This document shows, piece by piece, positions 25,501 through 39,060 of a stretch of DNA of 64,000 bases (its first letter is position 1; every line of letters begins with the position of its first letter). The translations under genes and the position numbers were made by a program. Location of the stretch: positions 62,278,501 to 62,342,500 of the forward strand of contig JAKSXM010000007.1 of the NCBI GenBank assembly GCA_022575985.1, in the 5' to 3' direction. This DNA is from Anagrus nilaparvatae. Lineage: Eukaryota; Arthropoda; Insecta; Hymenoptera; Mymaridae. The notes beneath the pieces were generated by a model. That model saw only the letters and a program-made list of their open reading frames with translations, searched no databases and had not been told where the DNA came from.

Positions 25501-27280
25501 ATAGTTTTTGAAATTTAATTTAAGTTAATTAGAATATTTTTTTTAGGTGTAATAAGGAGAGTGAACAGAATTTTGATGATTTTTTCGTATATTTAAAATA
25601 TTGGATAATATTTTAGATGTTTAGGTGATCAATGAAATTTTCAACATGAAAAGCCTGTCAAGGCTGTAAAAATTTATAATTGATTTCTGTTTTTATACAA
25701 CCAACGGTCATAGAACATTTTTGAGTTATAAGAACTAGCACTTAAAACTTGGTAATTTAGGGTCTAAAGGTGTAAAACAGAACTTTTTACAAAACTATTT
25801 ATTAAAATTTCAATCCAAAAAATCCATTGCTACTATTACTATAAATAAATACGAAATAATTCTGGTTCCAAATACCACTGACTCTCCTTATTAATAAAAA
25901 TTAGATATTACTTTACTTTCACATAAACAATTATACAAGAAATCCTACATTCTCAATTAATAAAGTCAATAATATTTAAAACACGTTTTTTTTCAATTCA
26001 ATATAAATGCTAATAATTTTGAAAAAAAAAATTTTTTATAAATAAAAACATCATATAAAAATAAAGTAATAAAATACATTAATCAATCATGTTCTTATTA
26101 TATTTATTTTTGTTAAGAAAAAAAAAAAAATTAAAATAAATACATACTTACATACATAAAATAAAACAAGGTTTAAAAAAAAAAAAGTTGAATAAAAAAA
26201 AACCAAAAAAATCAGAAAGTTTTTTTTTCTATAAATACTCGCACGAAAACCCATTGTGTTTGGACGTTTTGATAAATTACCGAATAATTGTCAAACGCGA
26301 AAATAAAAAAGAAAACAATAAGATACTTTTTACAGCAACTTGACTTCGGCACTCTGAAGTATCTTTGTAAAAAGAAGAAGAAAAAAACAGTTACAAAGCA
26401 GAGTGTATATGCATTGTAAGTATAATGTAAAAAAAAATCTCGTTCGATGAATATAAAAATTGTCGACTTTATTTGTCCTGAATTGTACATAAATAAAGAA
26501 TATACTACGATTTTTTTTAAAAACTTTGAATGAGATTCAAAAAAAATAAAATGATAGTAAGTATTATACATACAATACACAAAGTGTTAAAAAGAGAGTG
26601 TTGAATTACATACAACAAGACATTTATACTCAAGGTTTTCACCCTTTTAAATAGTTTTTTTCAAAAAAATAAACTTGAGCTTATAAACATTATTGTATAT
26701 CATTGCAAAAACTTAAGAGTGTGGGAACCAATTTTATGCAAAATGTGTAACTAAATTTTTAGCATTTTTTACATCGATAGAATTTCCTATATTTAAGTTT
26801 ACAATATTATAAGAAAAAGGGACTTTCAGTTCAACTATTACATTTTTTAGCTTCTTTCTTTCCTTTTTTTTGTCTTATGTTATGTTATACACTTGGTTTT
26901 ACAAAATATGTGTCTCAACGACATATAATATCGCGTGTTAAAGCCAATGTAAGAATGTAACGAAAATTAAATTAAGTTATACTTTTTTTTTTTGGAAATT
27001 TAATCAAGTCTTCGGGTGAAACTGTTATTTTAATGCAATATTTAATTATTTTTTTATACACAAGTAGCAGGTTTAAAAATTAAACATTTTTTTTTTTTTT
27101 TTTGAAAATTTTGTACTTAGTTTTGTTAATAAAAATGGAAAATTTTATGAAATTCAGATATATGGATACGATTATCTTGACTCCCAACCTTACTTTTTAG
27201 AACTTTAGTTATAAAATACTATAAGAATTTTCTTAAATTTCTAAATTAAATAAAAGCTCTTTGCCAAAAGTAGTAAAGAG
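19570..27280. other. AT-rich non-coding DNA
   Basis: I found no supported gene in this 7.7 kb. A hairpin with a perfect 8-bp stem (CAAGGAGG/CCTCCTTG) lies near 22886-22911. A half copy of the CTAGCGGAATT MITE family lies at 23365-23460. The 122-codon minus-strand frame at 26212-26580 is Phe, Tyr and Ile-rich, spans T-runs and has no motif; I judge it a chance frame. Confidence 0.55.
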
Positions 27281-27284
27281 TGGT

Positions 27285-27800
27285 ACCAATCACTCGTGAA
27301 TTACCTTTCGAGGCGAAGCCGAGCAAATCTGTGATTTAAGAAATTCTTTTTTTAAGGACAAGGTTCGTATAGGCTGGTTCTACAAACGCCATAAAAGGGG
27401 GTCTTAGCGACAAATTTAGCCGCAACGCTATTCACACAACACAGTTTTTCGTATCTGCGCATTGCGTTGCGGCTACATTTGTGGTCGAGACCCCCTTTTA
27501 CGAAGTTTGTAGAACCAGCCATACGAATATTCTTTGATAGTGGCGAGAAAATACGTCTTTTTCGGGCGCACAGAGGTCAGAAAACAAGCGTTTTCTGGCC
27601 GCTGACAAGAAATAATATATTATGACCCATGGCTAGGAAAATAAAGAATAGCTCACATTTTACGTAAATTACCTTCCGAGGGGAAGCCAAGAATGGTAAT
27701 CTGCGTTTTAGGCCATTCTTTTTTTATGGCCAAGGCTCTTATACGATTTTTCTGAGTCAGTGGCGAGAAATTGTAGGAAATCGTACTTTCGTGGCTACTT
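27285..27800 (+). repeat. Two copies of the 'CGAGGCGAAGCCGAG' dispersed repeat
   Basis: Both copies read ATTACCTT, then CGAGG(C/G)GAAGCC, a run like GGTAATCTGCG, then CATTCTTTTTTTATGGCCAA and a TATACGA...GTGGCGAGAAA end. The first (about 27295-27610) is interrupted by a MITE at 27372-27520; the second starts near 27655. Further copies lie at 28168-28262, 33598-33712, 58250-58400, 61005-61090 and, reversed, 61905-61990. Confidence 0.7.
27372..27520. mobile_element. 149-bp Harbinger-like MITE
   Basis: Inverted ends GGCTGGTTCTACAAAC (perfect for 16 bp, then AAAAGGGGGTCT and GCCGCAACGC blocks) are flanked by a 3-bp duplication ATA at 27369-27371 and 27521-27523. Joining the flanks gives CGTATACG, as in other copies of the repeat it sits in, which provides the empty site. 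A 3-bp duplication and GG-start suggest PIF/Harbinger-type mobilisation; that assignment is inference. No coding capacity. Confidence 0.82.
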
Positions 27801-27984
27801 TCCAGAAAAAGTAATTCTTAATGAAAGTAAGATCTAAAAGGAAGATTGATTAGGTTTAGTATGCAAAAATTTGATGCCATGCTAATTTCGAAAGTTCTAT
27901 ATTTAAATATTAACAGACCTTTTTCGAATATAAATTTTTAAGTAATGTGTGAGATAAATTTTATATTATGATTTTTATACACTG

Positions 27985-28390
27985 AAAAAAAATCCGATTG
28001 CCGTTATCGGAATATTTGAAATTTCGGTTATTAGCACCGGATTTTCGGTTGCAGCTACTAGAATTCTGGCTGTGGTACCCGGAATTTTTTTTTCTTTTGA
28101 ATAGTTGCAAATGATATATAAAATCTAAAGCAAAGTTTAAAATAAAAAATTTTTTTGTTCAATAGTATATTTACGGCTCGTGTCCAGAAAAATAGAGAAT
28201 GACCCAAATCGCACGTAAATTATGGTAAACTGCGATTTGGGGCATTCTTTATTTATGGACAAAATCATTTTTTTATTTTTTATTTTTTTTTAAATTTGCT
28301 AAAAATTTCCAACCACTTACAATCGTTTAAACGAAAAAAAAATCCCTGCTGCCACAACTGAAATTTCGATATCCAAAACAAAGAAAATAG
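27985..28390. repeat. Diverged copy of the CTAGCGGAATT MITE holding another repeat
   Basis: The left part (ATCCGATTGCCG ... CTACTAGAATTCTGGC ... TTGCAAATGA) and right part (CCACTTACAATCGTTTAAAC ... CTGCCACAACTGAAATTTCG) are inverted relatives of 16691-16985. Between them lies a hairpin at about 28190-28250, in which CCCAAATCGCA pairs with TGCGATTTGGG, a copy of the CGAGGCGAAGCC family lacking its usual centre. Confidence 0.6.
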
Positions 28391-31300
28391 AAAAACTACC
28401 AGAAAATTGAAAATACGAATTGATTTCGAAAAAGTGGAAATTTGATTTTTTTCGGTAAATACTTTTTGAGAAATTACTTTAGTACTTAAAAACTCAAAAA
28501 ACGAATTTTCCCAATTTTCCAGTAAACATCATGTTTGCTAATCTGCTTTGATGTTTTTTTATTAGACACTTTTTAGCACAGTACATATAAATTCAGTAAA
28601 AATTAACTCACTTTACTAATTTATGACTAAAAGAAAAAAAGGTTTTAAAAAATTTAAATAACAAAAAAAAAATTTACGTTAAAAAGCATGGCAAATTAAA
28701 CTCTTAATCAACGATTTAATTTCAAAAAGAGAAATACATACACACTGTAAAACGATTAAAAAAAAAAGAGGAAGCTCTTTATACACGTTTATTTTTTCAA
28801 ACGATTCATGACCAAATATCCAGGATGACGATCTTTACCCTTAAAGGCATAAAAAGATTTATAAAAAAAAAATCCCCTAATTTCTTAATCGCGTTATACA
28901 AAAATTTCTTCTCTGAAAAAAAGAGTCAAAGACTTTAACTGACTATACTCAGTTATTATTATTATTAAAATAAAACAAAAATCGTCGATGCTTGAAAGAG
29001 TTTTTCAGTCCAACGACTATTACAACATCAAGTTTCTTTTTAACATCGTCAAGCATCTTTAAAAAAACATCTTTGCTTTAAGGGATAAAAATATGAAAGA
29101 TGATTTTTCATTTTCTTTCTTTTTTGATGGACAAAATGAAATTTTACACAAAAAAAAAATACTTTTATTACACTCATATTTTCATAAAATTGAATGACAT
29201 CACAATTTTTCTTACTTCAATATTGAATTATTACAAATTTAATTAATTATTTTAAAAAACTGTGTTTTTTATATGAAAAACTTGAAAATAATTAAAGCAA
29301 AAAAATAAAATTAGAGAATGAAACATAAAATAAAAGAGACATTGATAAAATGCTAAGCTTTTTTTTAAAAGATTTTAGTGGTAAATTTTAGTTAATTATC
29401 ATTGCTGTGGTTGCCATTTCTCAATCTCGAGCTAACATGTTTTTCATTCTTTTTTTAATACTAAAAAAAAAAAATGTTTTTAAGCTTTTACGATTATCAC
29501 AGAAAATCTTATTTGTTGATTAAGAGGATTCATTTAATTTTTCTTTTTTTTGCTATTTAATCTATATAAAATAGTTTTATAAATATTTTATACAAAATCT
29601 CTCGCTTTTTTTTTAGGTTATTTGTCACTTTTTTTTTTTCTTAAATTCATTAATTTAAACTGATTTATTATAATCAAAGATTTCTTTTTTATTAAAATTT
29701 ATGACTTTTATGTAAAATATAAATATAGAATGACGTTTATCAAAATTTTTTTGTTCAAAATACATGAAAATTAAAGTTATTATTAGTAACGGAAATACCA
29801 GTACATAATTTTTGAATTAGTTCTTAAATTATTCTTTTTTATGTTAATTTATAAATAAAATTTTTTTAACATTTAAAAAAAAATTGGTTTTAAGTTTTTT
29901 ATAAATGAAAATTAATAATAGATTACTGAATTATTTTTAGCAGTGAGTATAGTTAAAAAATATAACTCGTTCGATGCCCACTGGTATTTAACTTAAAAAA
30001 ACTCAAAATGTTGAATTTTCACCAAAATTTGACTTAGCCAAGGAATCTTTATTTTTATGTACTACGAGTTTTAAATTCATCAATTTATTTATTGAAAATG
30101 GTTGAAAATTCAATTTTCTTGAAAATTCAACCAATTGGTTGAATGTTCATTTGAAGCAGTGTTATCATATAGAGATTGGTGCTAAAACGAAATTTATAAA
30201 AATGCAATAGTTTTGTAGATTCTGTTATCAAAACAATATTCGGTTGATGACCGAATTCTAAAACTATAATCTAGGTATGATTACCTGTCGTTTGAAAAAA
30301 AAAATTACGTTTGTACGATAAGTACACTAAAAAAAAATTTCACTTGTCGCAAGCTAAAATATTTTTTTTATTTCTTAATGCATTTATTGCTTTTGTATAC
30401 AGGTCAAAGGATAATTTTGAAATAAATTTTTTTATACCCGAATATTTTAAAGCCATTTTTCTGGAAAATTTTTCCAAAATTCTAGAGGTCTGCATTTTTT
30501 TTTGAAAAGATAGTAAGTGCCAAAGTGGGCGAATCGTCTAATTAGGCGAAAAATTACCATTTGTTTTATTAACATGGATTATAGTGGAGGGAGCTTCGTG
30601 AAATCTGGAAGGGGACTCAATGTTTTTTTGTTCCTGAAAATTTTGTCTTATTATTACAGGAATCAATTAGTACTTAATTTTGAGATTACATTAGTTCTAA
30701 TTTACACGGGAGTCAAGTTTTGAGTCAAGTTTCCAATACTGTAAATCACAGACAGCCAGAAGCAATATTTAAATACTTACGTGAAAAAAATTTTATAAAA
30801 AATTTAATTTTCTTTAAAAAAAAAGCCCTAAAAATAAAAATTTCATTTCTTATTTTAAAAAAAACGAAGTTCCTTGATATAAACGTAAAACTTCCGTCAA
30901 ATAAAAAAAAAAATGGTAACAATTGTCATTTTGACATTCCCAAAAATCTATAAAAAAAAAAGATATGACTTTTACATACAAGAAGTTAAGAAAAAAAGAG
31001 GCTAAATAAAATGCTTTTAGCAAGTTTTTTTATAAGGGAAAAATTTCTAAGAATGAACATAAACGTCAAAGCTTTTGCTTGTTCATGCGGCAATCTCATA
31101 CTTTGAACCTTATACTATAAAATAATTTTGACTAGTTTTTTTTTATACAAGCTTTTTAAGATTTCAATCTTTTTTATTAATAAGTCAGTTAAATCACTTA
31201 TAATCCAAAAACTGTTAAATTTTTCAAAAAAAAATTTTATCATATAAAATAAAATTTTCAGAAAACACAAACGTACCTAATATATATTATCAAAAAAAAA

Positions 31301-33160
31301 AAAGAAGGTGAACGTAAATCAGTGAGTAATACATCTTAGAAAATCCAAACGTCCTTTGAAAGATTTACAGCTCTACAAAATAAGATTTTCCACCCTTATT
31401 TCAAATCTCTACTTACACACACATACCTAAATACTAACGTATATGTGATTGTACAAGATAAACCTAATTGAAGTAAAAGAGAAAAAAAGGGTCAGTAGTT
31501 AAATATAAATTAAAATAACGAAAATTTAATTAGATAATTTGATTTTAGCCGAAAAATTGATTAATTTAAAAATTATTATACCAAAAATATGAACTCATTA
31601 AACTATTAATAAATTTTCTATGCATGTGTATAACAAACCAACAAAACTGAAGACTCGATTTTATGTATTTATAGGGAGAAATATTATCATCAAAACATAA
31701 AATCAACCACATTATCTCGTAAAGCTCGAAAATCATATGTACAAAATGAAAACATATTAATAAAATGACAAAATGTACTTTAAAATAATATTATTTACCA
31801 ACACATTTTAAAATGCTAAATATAATATTAATGGTCAATATTTCGAAAAATATGTTACATTATACGAGATACGAACGTATACAAATATAGAAAATAACTG
31901 TTGGTGACATTTCAATTTGAAATTTTGGCGTTAAAGTGGTAGAAATTTAACCCACAAAAACCACAATTTTCTATACCCCACTTATTACTTTATGATTTCT
32001 GTCTCTTTCCAGACGATTTTCCAATTCAAATTTAAACGTTACTTCTCTCATTTTTGCGGTTCTAGGTCATTTTCTCACTTCCAGGTATCGCATATCCGGT
32101 CTTTATGTACCGTTTAATTATTGTTTTATATTATAGGATACGCTGTAATTAAAATAAAAACCAGGAACAATTATCAAAATGACTTTTTTTAAAATCATTT
32201 TTTTTAAACAGTTGCATAATTGGTTAGTTAATTTCGTAGAAATGTTAATATGATAATAGATATTAGGCGAAGCAATTTTCATAATACATATAATGTCAAT
32301 AGTACTATATTAAGTTTAAATCGTTTGAAACTGATCGACTGTCAAGTATGAATTCTACTTAATTGTACAATTAAACTTCATCGATTGACTTATGACACAA
32401 ATATATAAAATTAATCAATAGCTCTGTATGTACTAAATTTAATACATTCCCCTAGAAGTTATATGCATATGGAAACTATCAGAATCAGATAAGTCAATAA
32501 CACGATTATTATGTACGTAAGATAATTTATTGAAACTTTTACCATGAACATTTATACTTTTAATTAACATAGAGCTTTTTATAATTTTGGACGTAAAGTT
32601 TTCTCACAAGTGAAATAATTTTTCGACATAATGTAAAAATACTGAAGTTTTTGAATTTTCCAAGGCAGAGAAAAGACTATGAGATTCATTAAGAATTCTT
32701 TACTCTGAAAAGGTTATCGCGTCAATGATTGTCAAAGAATTTAACTTTTAGTCAAGTTATGTTACTAATTATTTGAAGTGTTTTCAGCCTAAACTAGAAG
32801 AATAGAACACCAAAACGTTACCTATTCGTCTCAAATAATGATTTGTTTTTGTTTTTATCAAGTTTTAAAATTTGTTGTAAAGTAGTTATAAAATTTTAGT
32901 CACACACCTAACTTTATATTGCAAAATTCTGAAATTTCAAACTAGAGGCCCTGAATATAGTAAATCAAAGAGAGTTTTAATATTAATGATTTACAGACGA
33001 AGTGATCAGAAATCCTAAATATTTTCAGTGTTTGCGAATTTCAGTCAAGTTTTCCCTCACTTTACCAATAAGGAATTTTCCAGGGTATCCAAATTTTCAA
33101 AATCGGAGCCATATAGGCGAAAGTTTTAAAATATTTACTTGCTAATATACTCAGAAATAG
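28391..33160. other. AT-rich non-coding DNA
   Basis: No supported gene. Small plus-strand frames between 30311 and 30953 lack motifs, and none has a paired splice signal with a coding partner. Confidence 0.55.
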
Positions 33161-33330
33161 GCTTGATCCGCTAAAGTCAGTTATAGTAGGAATAGAAGTG
33201 AAAATTTTTGTGCTAAAACCTAGACTCAGGGTTCTAAAAATCTGAATCTCTGTTCTGGGATAAATATTTTCAGTTCTGCTCCTACTATAATCGACTTTAG
33301 CGATTTAGTGTAGTACGCTATAGTCACCCT
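33140..33330. repeat. Palindromic repeat, probable MITE
   Basis: CGCTAAAGTCAGTTATAGTA at the left mirrors TACTATAATCGACTTTAGCG at the right, with GAAAATTTTTGTGCT further in mirrored by AGAACTGAAAATATTTATCC. The arms are about 45 bp. The 82-codon minus-strand frame across it is incidental. Confidence 0.6.
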
Positions 33331-35900
33331 TGGGGTAAAAGTAAGAATTTTTGTCCTTAGGTCAGAAATGGTTCCAGATTTAGCTTTCGAATCTAAAATC
33401 ATTTCAGAAAAAGTGTCTACGTTACCCCATTTAATTAATAAGACATTTTCTGGTTCAAGTTTCTTAAATTTCAAAATTTTTAATAAATGTAAAATGTAAG
33501 CATTAACGATGTGTCAATTAATGGCATTTAAAATTTTAAACTATATTATTCGTTTAAATAGTATATTACAACCTATAACCAGAAAAATAAAAATTGGACA
33601 TAATTATATAATACGTAATTTACATTCCAAGGCAAAACCAAGAAACTGCAATTTGGAGCAAGCTTTTTTTATATCCAAAGGTCGTATACAATTTTTAAAT
33701 GTGTAAATGTTTTTTTACAAAAAAACAACATTTTAATATTAAAATTTTAATTTATTAAAATATTACAAAGTATAAAAAAAAAAAATCTTTCAAAAATTCA
33801 ACAAATTTCCTCATTAAATTCTTTAGACACATAAAACAAAAGTGAAATATCATATAAGCTTATAACATATGATGTATAAAATCATTTCAAGAATGCACCA
33901 TATAACACTGTAGTTAAAATACCACCTAAAATTTACACATATGTACATTTGATACAAAAGGCGAGGAAACAAAATATAATACAAAACAAGAAAGAGATAG
34001 AGAATAAATAATGATAAATACGAATACATTGCAATTCAGTATGTAATATGTTTCATAAAAGATTAATATGCAAAACCAAGAGTTGCAGCTAAAATTTCAT
34101 ATATAGCATATTTTCCTCCCTTACATATATAACATAATTATTTATATATATCCTCTGTATTCTCTAACTCTGTTTTAATATTTCATCCAATCCAGTATTT
34201 GTTCTTTTAAAATGTTTTTTATAAGAGTGGTTACATAAACTGGGATATTTTTCATATAAGATTAACCTTATTTTAAACATAATAGTTATATAGATAAGGG
34301 TAAAACTCCTCCTCAAATAAGTATAGTGGTTCACCACGCCCATATAAACTATTTATATATATATAAAGTTTCTCTTTTATACTCTGGAGAACAAAATATA
34401 TAACTTAACTCCTCTCTATACTTTACTCTACTACTATACTACAACTATACTCCTCTTATATGAGGAGGAACTAACATTATTTCTATAAAGTTATATTCTC
34501 TATAACTGCAAGCTCCGCCTCTCTCTTTCTCTTACTCTCTTTGGTTAAACATATATATTTTTTTTATTATTATTTTAACTATCTTTATCTTTTATCTCAA
34601 ATGTCTTCTTTTACTTCCGGTGTGTATGTTTATATTAAACGAAACGATGATATAAAATTTTATATCAAGTAATATAAAAAAGCGCAAGCGCTAAAGAGGA
34701 ACTTTATATATATAGAAAATTGAAGAATCAAATATATATATGTATTGAAAAGTCAACTCCGCCTTGAGGAGGAAAACTATACTTTTACTAGATATATATA
34801 GAAAGATTTTATGTTATTTTACCTTATGTTATATACCCGCCTCTTTACTTCAATTATCCCCACATGTACACAAAAAGAGGTTATAAAATTATACTTTTTT
34901 CATACAACTTAATATTACGTATCTATACAGCTTTTTTTTAGAAAGTTGAGTTAAGATAAAACCATATTTTGATAACTATACTACTGGTGAACTAACTTGG
35001 TGGGTGTTTTTAAGACTATAAATATGTGGGCTGGATATATAAATATATATATATAGTTTGTGGGTTGACTTTTCAGAGTTATATTCTATTTTTTTAGCAC
35101 AACTTGAATTATGAAAAAGCTCTTACTGTATTTTAGTGACTGGATGTCGTATATGTGAATGTATTTGTGTGGGAAGTTATAAAAGATGCCATTTTTTTTT
35201 AAATATGTTTTTTTTTATTAATTTACCAAGATCATGAAAATTTTAGATTATTAGACTTTGCTTTTAAATGGTACCAGTAAATTTTGAAGGCTCGAGTTTA
35301 TTTTATAGAATTTTTCGAAGTTTTGTTGTTTTTTGAATCTTTTAAACATAATTACTTACTGGCTACTAGCTTTTTTTGTTTAAAGGTATCTAAATACTGA
35401 TTTAGAAGCAAGTACACGATAGCTTATTTAACCCTTTCAAATCTGAATTTTTTTATTAGCCTGAAATGCTCCAAAAAAGGTCTGAAAATGTTTTTCTTTG
35501 CAGAAATATGCAATTTCATGCAAAAAAAACGATTTTTTTTTGTGATTTACGAATAACTGAAAAGAAATTTAAAAAATAAATGGCACCATCATGTAGCCAG
35601 GGAAATTTCAGATTTTAAGATAGTACTGAAAAGTTATAATTATATCTTAACCCCGAAAACAAATATTATTCTACTGCTATCTTAACTATAATGACTGAAA
35701 ATTTTTAGAGTAAAAAAAAACCTATTTAGGGCCCTACTCTTATGGGAAAATAGGGGTTACGTTCGAAGAAATTCAAATGATATAAAAATTAATTTTATTT
35801 TTTATAAAAATGATTTTTTGTCTAAAAGTACGTAAATTTATTTCAAAAAATACAAAATTTCAATGAAAGTAAATTCAGGATCAATTTTTCTGTTCAAAAA
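33331..35900. other. AT-rich non-coding DNA with a CT/TATA-rich block
   Basis: A diverged copy of the CGAGGCGAAGCC repeat lies at 33598-33712. The 34300-34900 block combines many TATATA runs, CTCTCT tracts and repeated CTCCTC/GAGGAGG motifs, including TCCTCTTATATGAGGAGGA. It might be a promoter or enhancer, but I see no adjoining gene start. Confidence 0.35.
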
Positions 35901-35901
35901 A

Positions 35902-36480
35902 GTCTGTCATCCGCGATTATTTTGCTTGACTTAAAACATCTTCATATAACTCTTCATAAATTTCTACTGCTTTTTCACAACTATGTTTGAAACTCAAACT
36001 CCTAGTCATTATTGGATCATAATTCATTGCCAAATCAATGGCAGTTAGCAAGGAATTTATGATTTGTAAAATGGTTTTTCCGTTGAGAGAAACTTCGACA
36101 TTTGGTTCGGTTACTGGCACTTCTGATAAGGGTGTGGCTAGTTATTCAGTTTCTTCTGGCGTTAAATTTGCTGAATGCAACATTAAATCTAAAATGTCAG
36201 TATCTTAAAGATCGGCAAATCCCTCTCCAACTATCGTTCCAGCCAGATTTACGGTGGTTCGAACACTCTTAATATTCTCTTCTATCGATTTTTCTTTAGG
36301 TGGCAAAACATTCGGCCAAACTCTTCTTCAGCAAGAATTTAAAATAGGTTCTGTAATTTCAGCCCAAGACACTTGTGTCATTGTGATGGCATCCATAATG
36401 GAAAAATCTTTCCTACACTGTTTCACTACGTTGATAGAATTAAATTCTTCATAATTGCGATGGTGATTGACAGTCTACTA
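35902..36480 (-). pseudogene. Tigger/pogo-type transposase C-terminal fragment
   Basis: One frame runs through about 190 codons with three in-frame stops (TGA near 36334, TAA near 36207 and 36147). It reads MDAITMTQVSWAEITEPILN, resembling the V..AW..VT..TI..CF motif that follows the catalytic domain in Tigger/Jerky/CENP-B-like transposases, then an acidic DTDILDLMLHSANLTPEE block and a helical tail (SCEKAVEIYEELYEDVLSQ). No catalytic core or terminal repeats are visible. Family placement rests on motif resemblance only. Confidence 0.6.
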
Positions 36481-37690
36481 TTTTTTCAATGACTGTCATC
36501 AAATAATATGATTTAAACGTAGCTATCACAGTTTGATAACAAGAATTCTCCCGCGGATAACGAGGGATTCCTGTATGCAAAACTATGTTCTAAATCAAGG
36601 GACAAAATCTAATATTTTTTCCTTTGTTTGAAAAATAGCTATATTGTATCTAGATGCTTTTAATATACAACAAAATTACACCTTTGATACCAAAATCATC
36701 ATTTTCTATGGTTTATTGGTATGTATTGAATTATTTTCTCATCACTAATTATGGTTTTATAAAATTTTCTTTATATTTTTATAGCAGATATTCCCACACT
36801 CAAATATCTTTTCCTACATCGCTTTCTTATAATTTATACGTCGAACTAATATCTTACTTTCAGTTTAAAAAAAACTATTTTTACATATTTCGAAAACTTT
36901 TCCCATATAAATAATCATTACTTATTAAAACCTATATTCATTATTATCAATACATTGAAAATTTAATAAAATTTAAAACTTATAAAAATGCATTTTATGA
37001 AAATAATTTAAAGATACTTGCATTAATAATCGTTAAAGTATTCTAAAATATGATTAAATTAAACATTTTATTTTCATTAAACATATATTAACTTGGCAAT
37101 TATTTCTATAAAGTATTAAATTTTTGTATACGTTAAATTACTATTAACCAAAAAAAATTAAATCCTTAAGATGTCAACTCCTAATAATATTTATAACAGA
37201 ACGTTAAATTGAGCAAATATTGATCACATGCAGCTTTAAATAAAATTTTCAAGATCCTAATTTTCTTTTTTTAATTCAATATTTATTACCCAAAGAAATT
37301 TAGATAAAACCAAATTTTTAATAAATCGTCTAAGCTAATGTATAAACTTTTATACGTAAATAAAAACGTAATAAAATTTATTTTATGTATATATTTAAAT
37401 TATGTATGTAGAAGGTTTAAATGCATTTATAATATTTTATATCATGTACTTTTAAGAAAAAAAAAATTTTTTTATAACCTATAACTTTGTAAATCATGGA
37501 TTTCTTGTATTTTTTTATTAATGCCTACAACTTCAAAGATATAATGTTCAAATACCTTTTAACTTTTTACTTAATTTTCAGTATTTAGAATTTATTTATT
37601 TTACATTTACTTGTTTATGTTCGCTTGTAATGCTTGGTAATATTTGCTATACTTGATATGGAACACAGTACTAAGAGTAGAGAAATCCCC
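36481..37690. other. AT-rich non-coding DNA
   Basis: I see nothing supported here beyond short chance frames. Confidence 0.55.
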
Positions 37691-37995
37691 TGCAAATATT
37701 ACTATCTATTATTTGTTGGAAATAGACAGGATTTTATGGATCAACAGTGGGTTTGTTAACCGGCATGCTAAATTTTCTTTACGTTTAATTACATATCCCT
37801 CTGGCTGTTGCATGTAAATTATTTCCTTTAAAATTCCATTAAGGAAAGCTGTTTTTGCATCATAATGCTTGACAATGAGTTTCTTGTTACCTGAAGCTGC
37901 TAAAAGAGTTCTACAGGTAGCTTGTTTTATAACTGGAGAATTTCATCGTAGTCAACACCGTATTTTTGCGAAAAACCTTTTGCTACTAGTCGAGC
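37690..37995 (-). mobile_element. Copia-type element, downstream half of split RT
   Basis: Read on the minus strand from 37995 the frame continues VAKGFSQKYGVDYDEI, then after a 2-bp deletion VIKQAT-like sequence, NKKLIVKHYDAKTAFLNG and QQPEGYVI, all classic Ty1/copia reverse-transcriptase blocks. The RT then stops abruptly at a segment (AACAAACCCACTGTTGATYC, ending in CTATTTCCAACA) that is repeated near 49962-50010. I infer that this is LTR end and that the rest of RT and RNase H were deleted. The element is dead: internal deletion plus frameshift, then split by the large insertion at 37996. Confidence 0.85.
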
Positions 37996-38429
37996 CAGGA
38001 CTGGATTACGCGATACCAATGATACCAGTGATACCAGTGATATTGGTATCACTTTTAATATTGGTATTGGTATCGGTATCACTTTTGTTATATTTATTAA
38101 TTATTAATTTTGAAAGGTTTACTATAGGTTTTTTGGGTCGCTGAATCCGAATCCGGGGTCGAAAATTGCTGGAAAATAAGGGAAAACCTTTAAAACAGCA
38201 AAACTACCCATTTTTAGAGTTATTTTTGCAAAATAATGGGACTGAAGCTAAAATTATCAAGTAAATGCCATTTTTTCAAGATTATTTAACAAAACATTGA
38301 GTGAACTTGATAACACACCAAAAGTTGTTAAGTAGGGCAAATTATAGGGGAGAAAAACTGCCCCTAGAATAAGGAAAATTACAAAAAACATAAAGAAAAG
38401 AACATTTTTTCTATTTTTTATCTCTGTTT

Positions 38430-39060
38430 CTAGTATTTATTAATATTTTATGGTATTTAATAATATTATGACATATTAATCATCCTTCGGGGAGGGGGGT
38501 GAAAACGGATAGAAACTACCCCAAAAATTAAAAAAAAAATTAAAAAACGGTTAAATTTTTTTTCTTGCTTTTTCTTTTGCAACCGAAAAAATAGCAATAT
38601 AAGTAGTACAAAAAAATTTTTCAACCCCCCATCCGTGAGGGTAAACCCACCCCTAAATTTGAAAACTATGAAAATCATAATGAACAATTTTTTTTTTTAA
38701 CTTTTCAATCTAAAGTCTAGTATTTAATAACATTTCGTGGCAATTTACCCTTCTGCAATATGTTAGTCGTCCCCAGGGCTTAAAAAGTGGGTGAAAACTA
38801 CCCTTAAAAATCATAAAAATATTAGAAAAATAGTTAAAATTTTCTTTTACTTTTTGTTATGCAACAGAAAAAATAGAAACTTAAAAAGTAGAAAAAAAAT
38901 TCAGCAACCTGGGTGGGGGGAGGGACACGCCCTTAAATATTAAAACTATGCAAAAAGAAACAAACGACTCTCTTTTACTTTTCAATCTTGAATATTTAAT
39001 AACATTTTATGAAATTATACACACCATAAAACATATTAACCCCAGGGAGCAAAAATGTGT
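38430..39060. repeat. About 270-bp tandem repeats, three copies
   Basis: TATTTAATAA..ATTT recurs at 38454, 38721 and 38993. Each unit has a GGGTGAAAACT.ACCC block, a GCAAC.GAAAAAATAG block and a G- or C-rich block (AACCCCCCATCC / GGGTGGGGGG). A further diverged copy in the same orientation lies at about 48420-48640, near the other end of the transposon. Confidence 0.75.

Noticed and set aside
26212..26580. 122-codon minus-strand open frame
   Set aside because: Composition is Phe, Tyr and Ile-rich as expected of T-rich DNA, it crosses homopolymer runs and has no recognisable motif or splice context.
30311..30953. Three consecutive plus-strand frames that might be a split gene
   Set aside because: They are Lys/Phe/Ile-rich with no shared motif, and no splice sites join them into a sensible frame.
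37869..38144. 91-codon plus-strand frame with a hydrophobic Ile/Val/Leu end
   Set aside because: It is antisense to the Copia RT fragment and runs into the GATACC subterminal repeats of the hAT-type element; the apparent membrane segment is a translated repeat.
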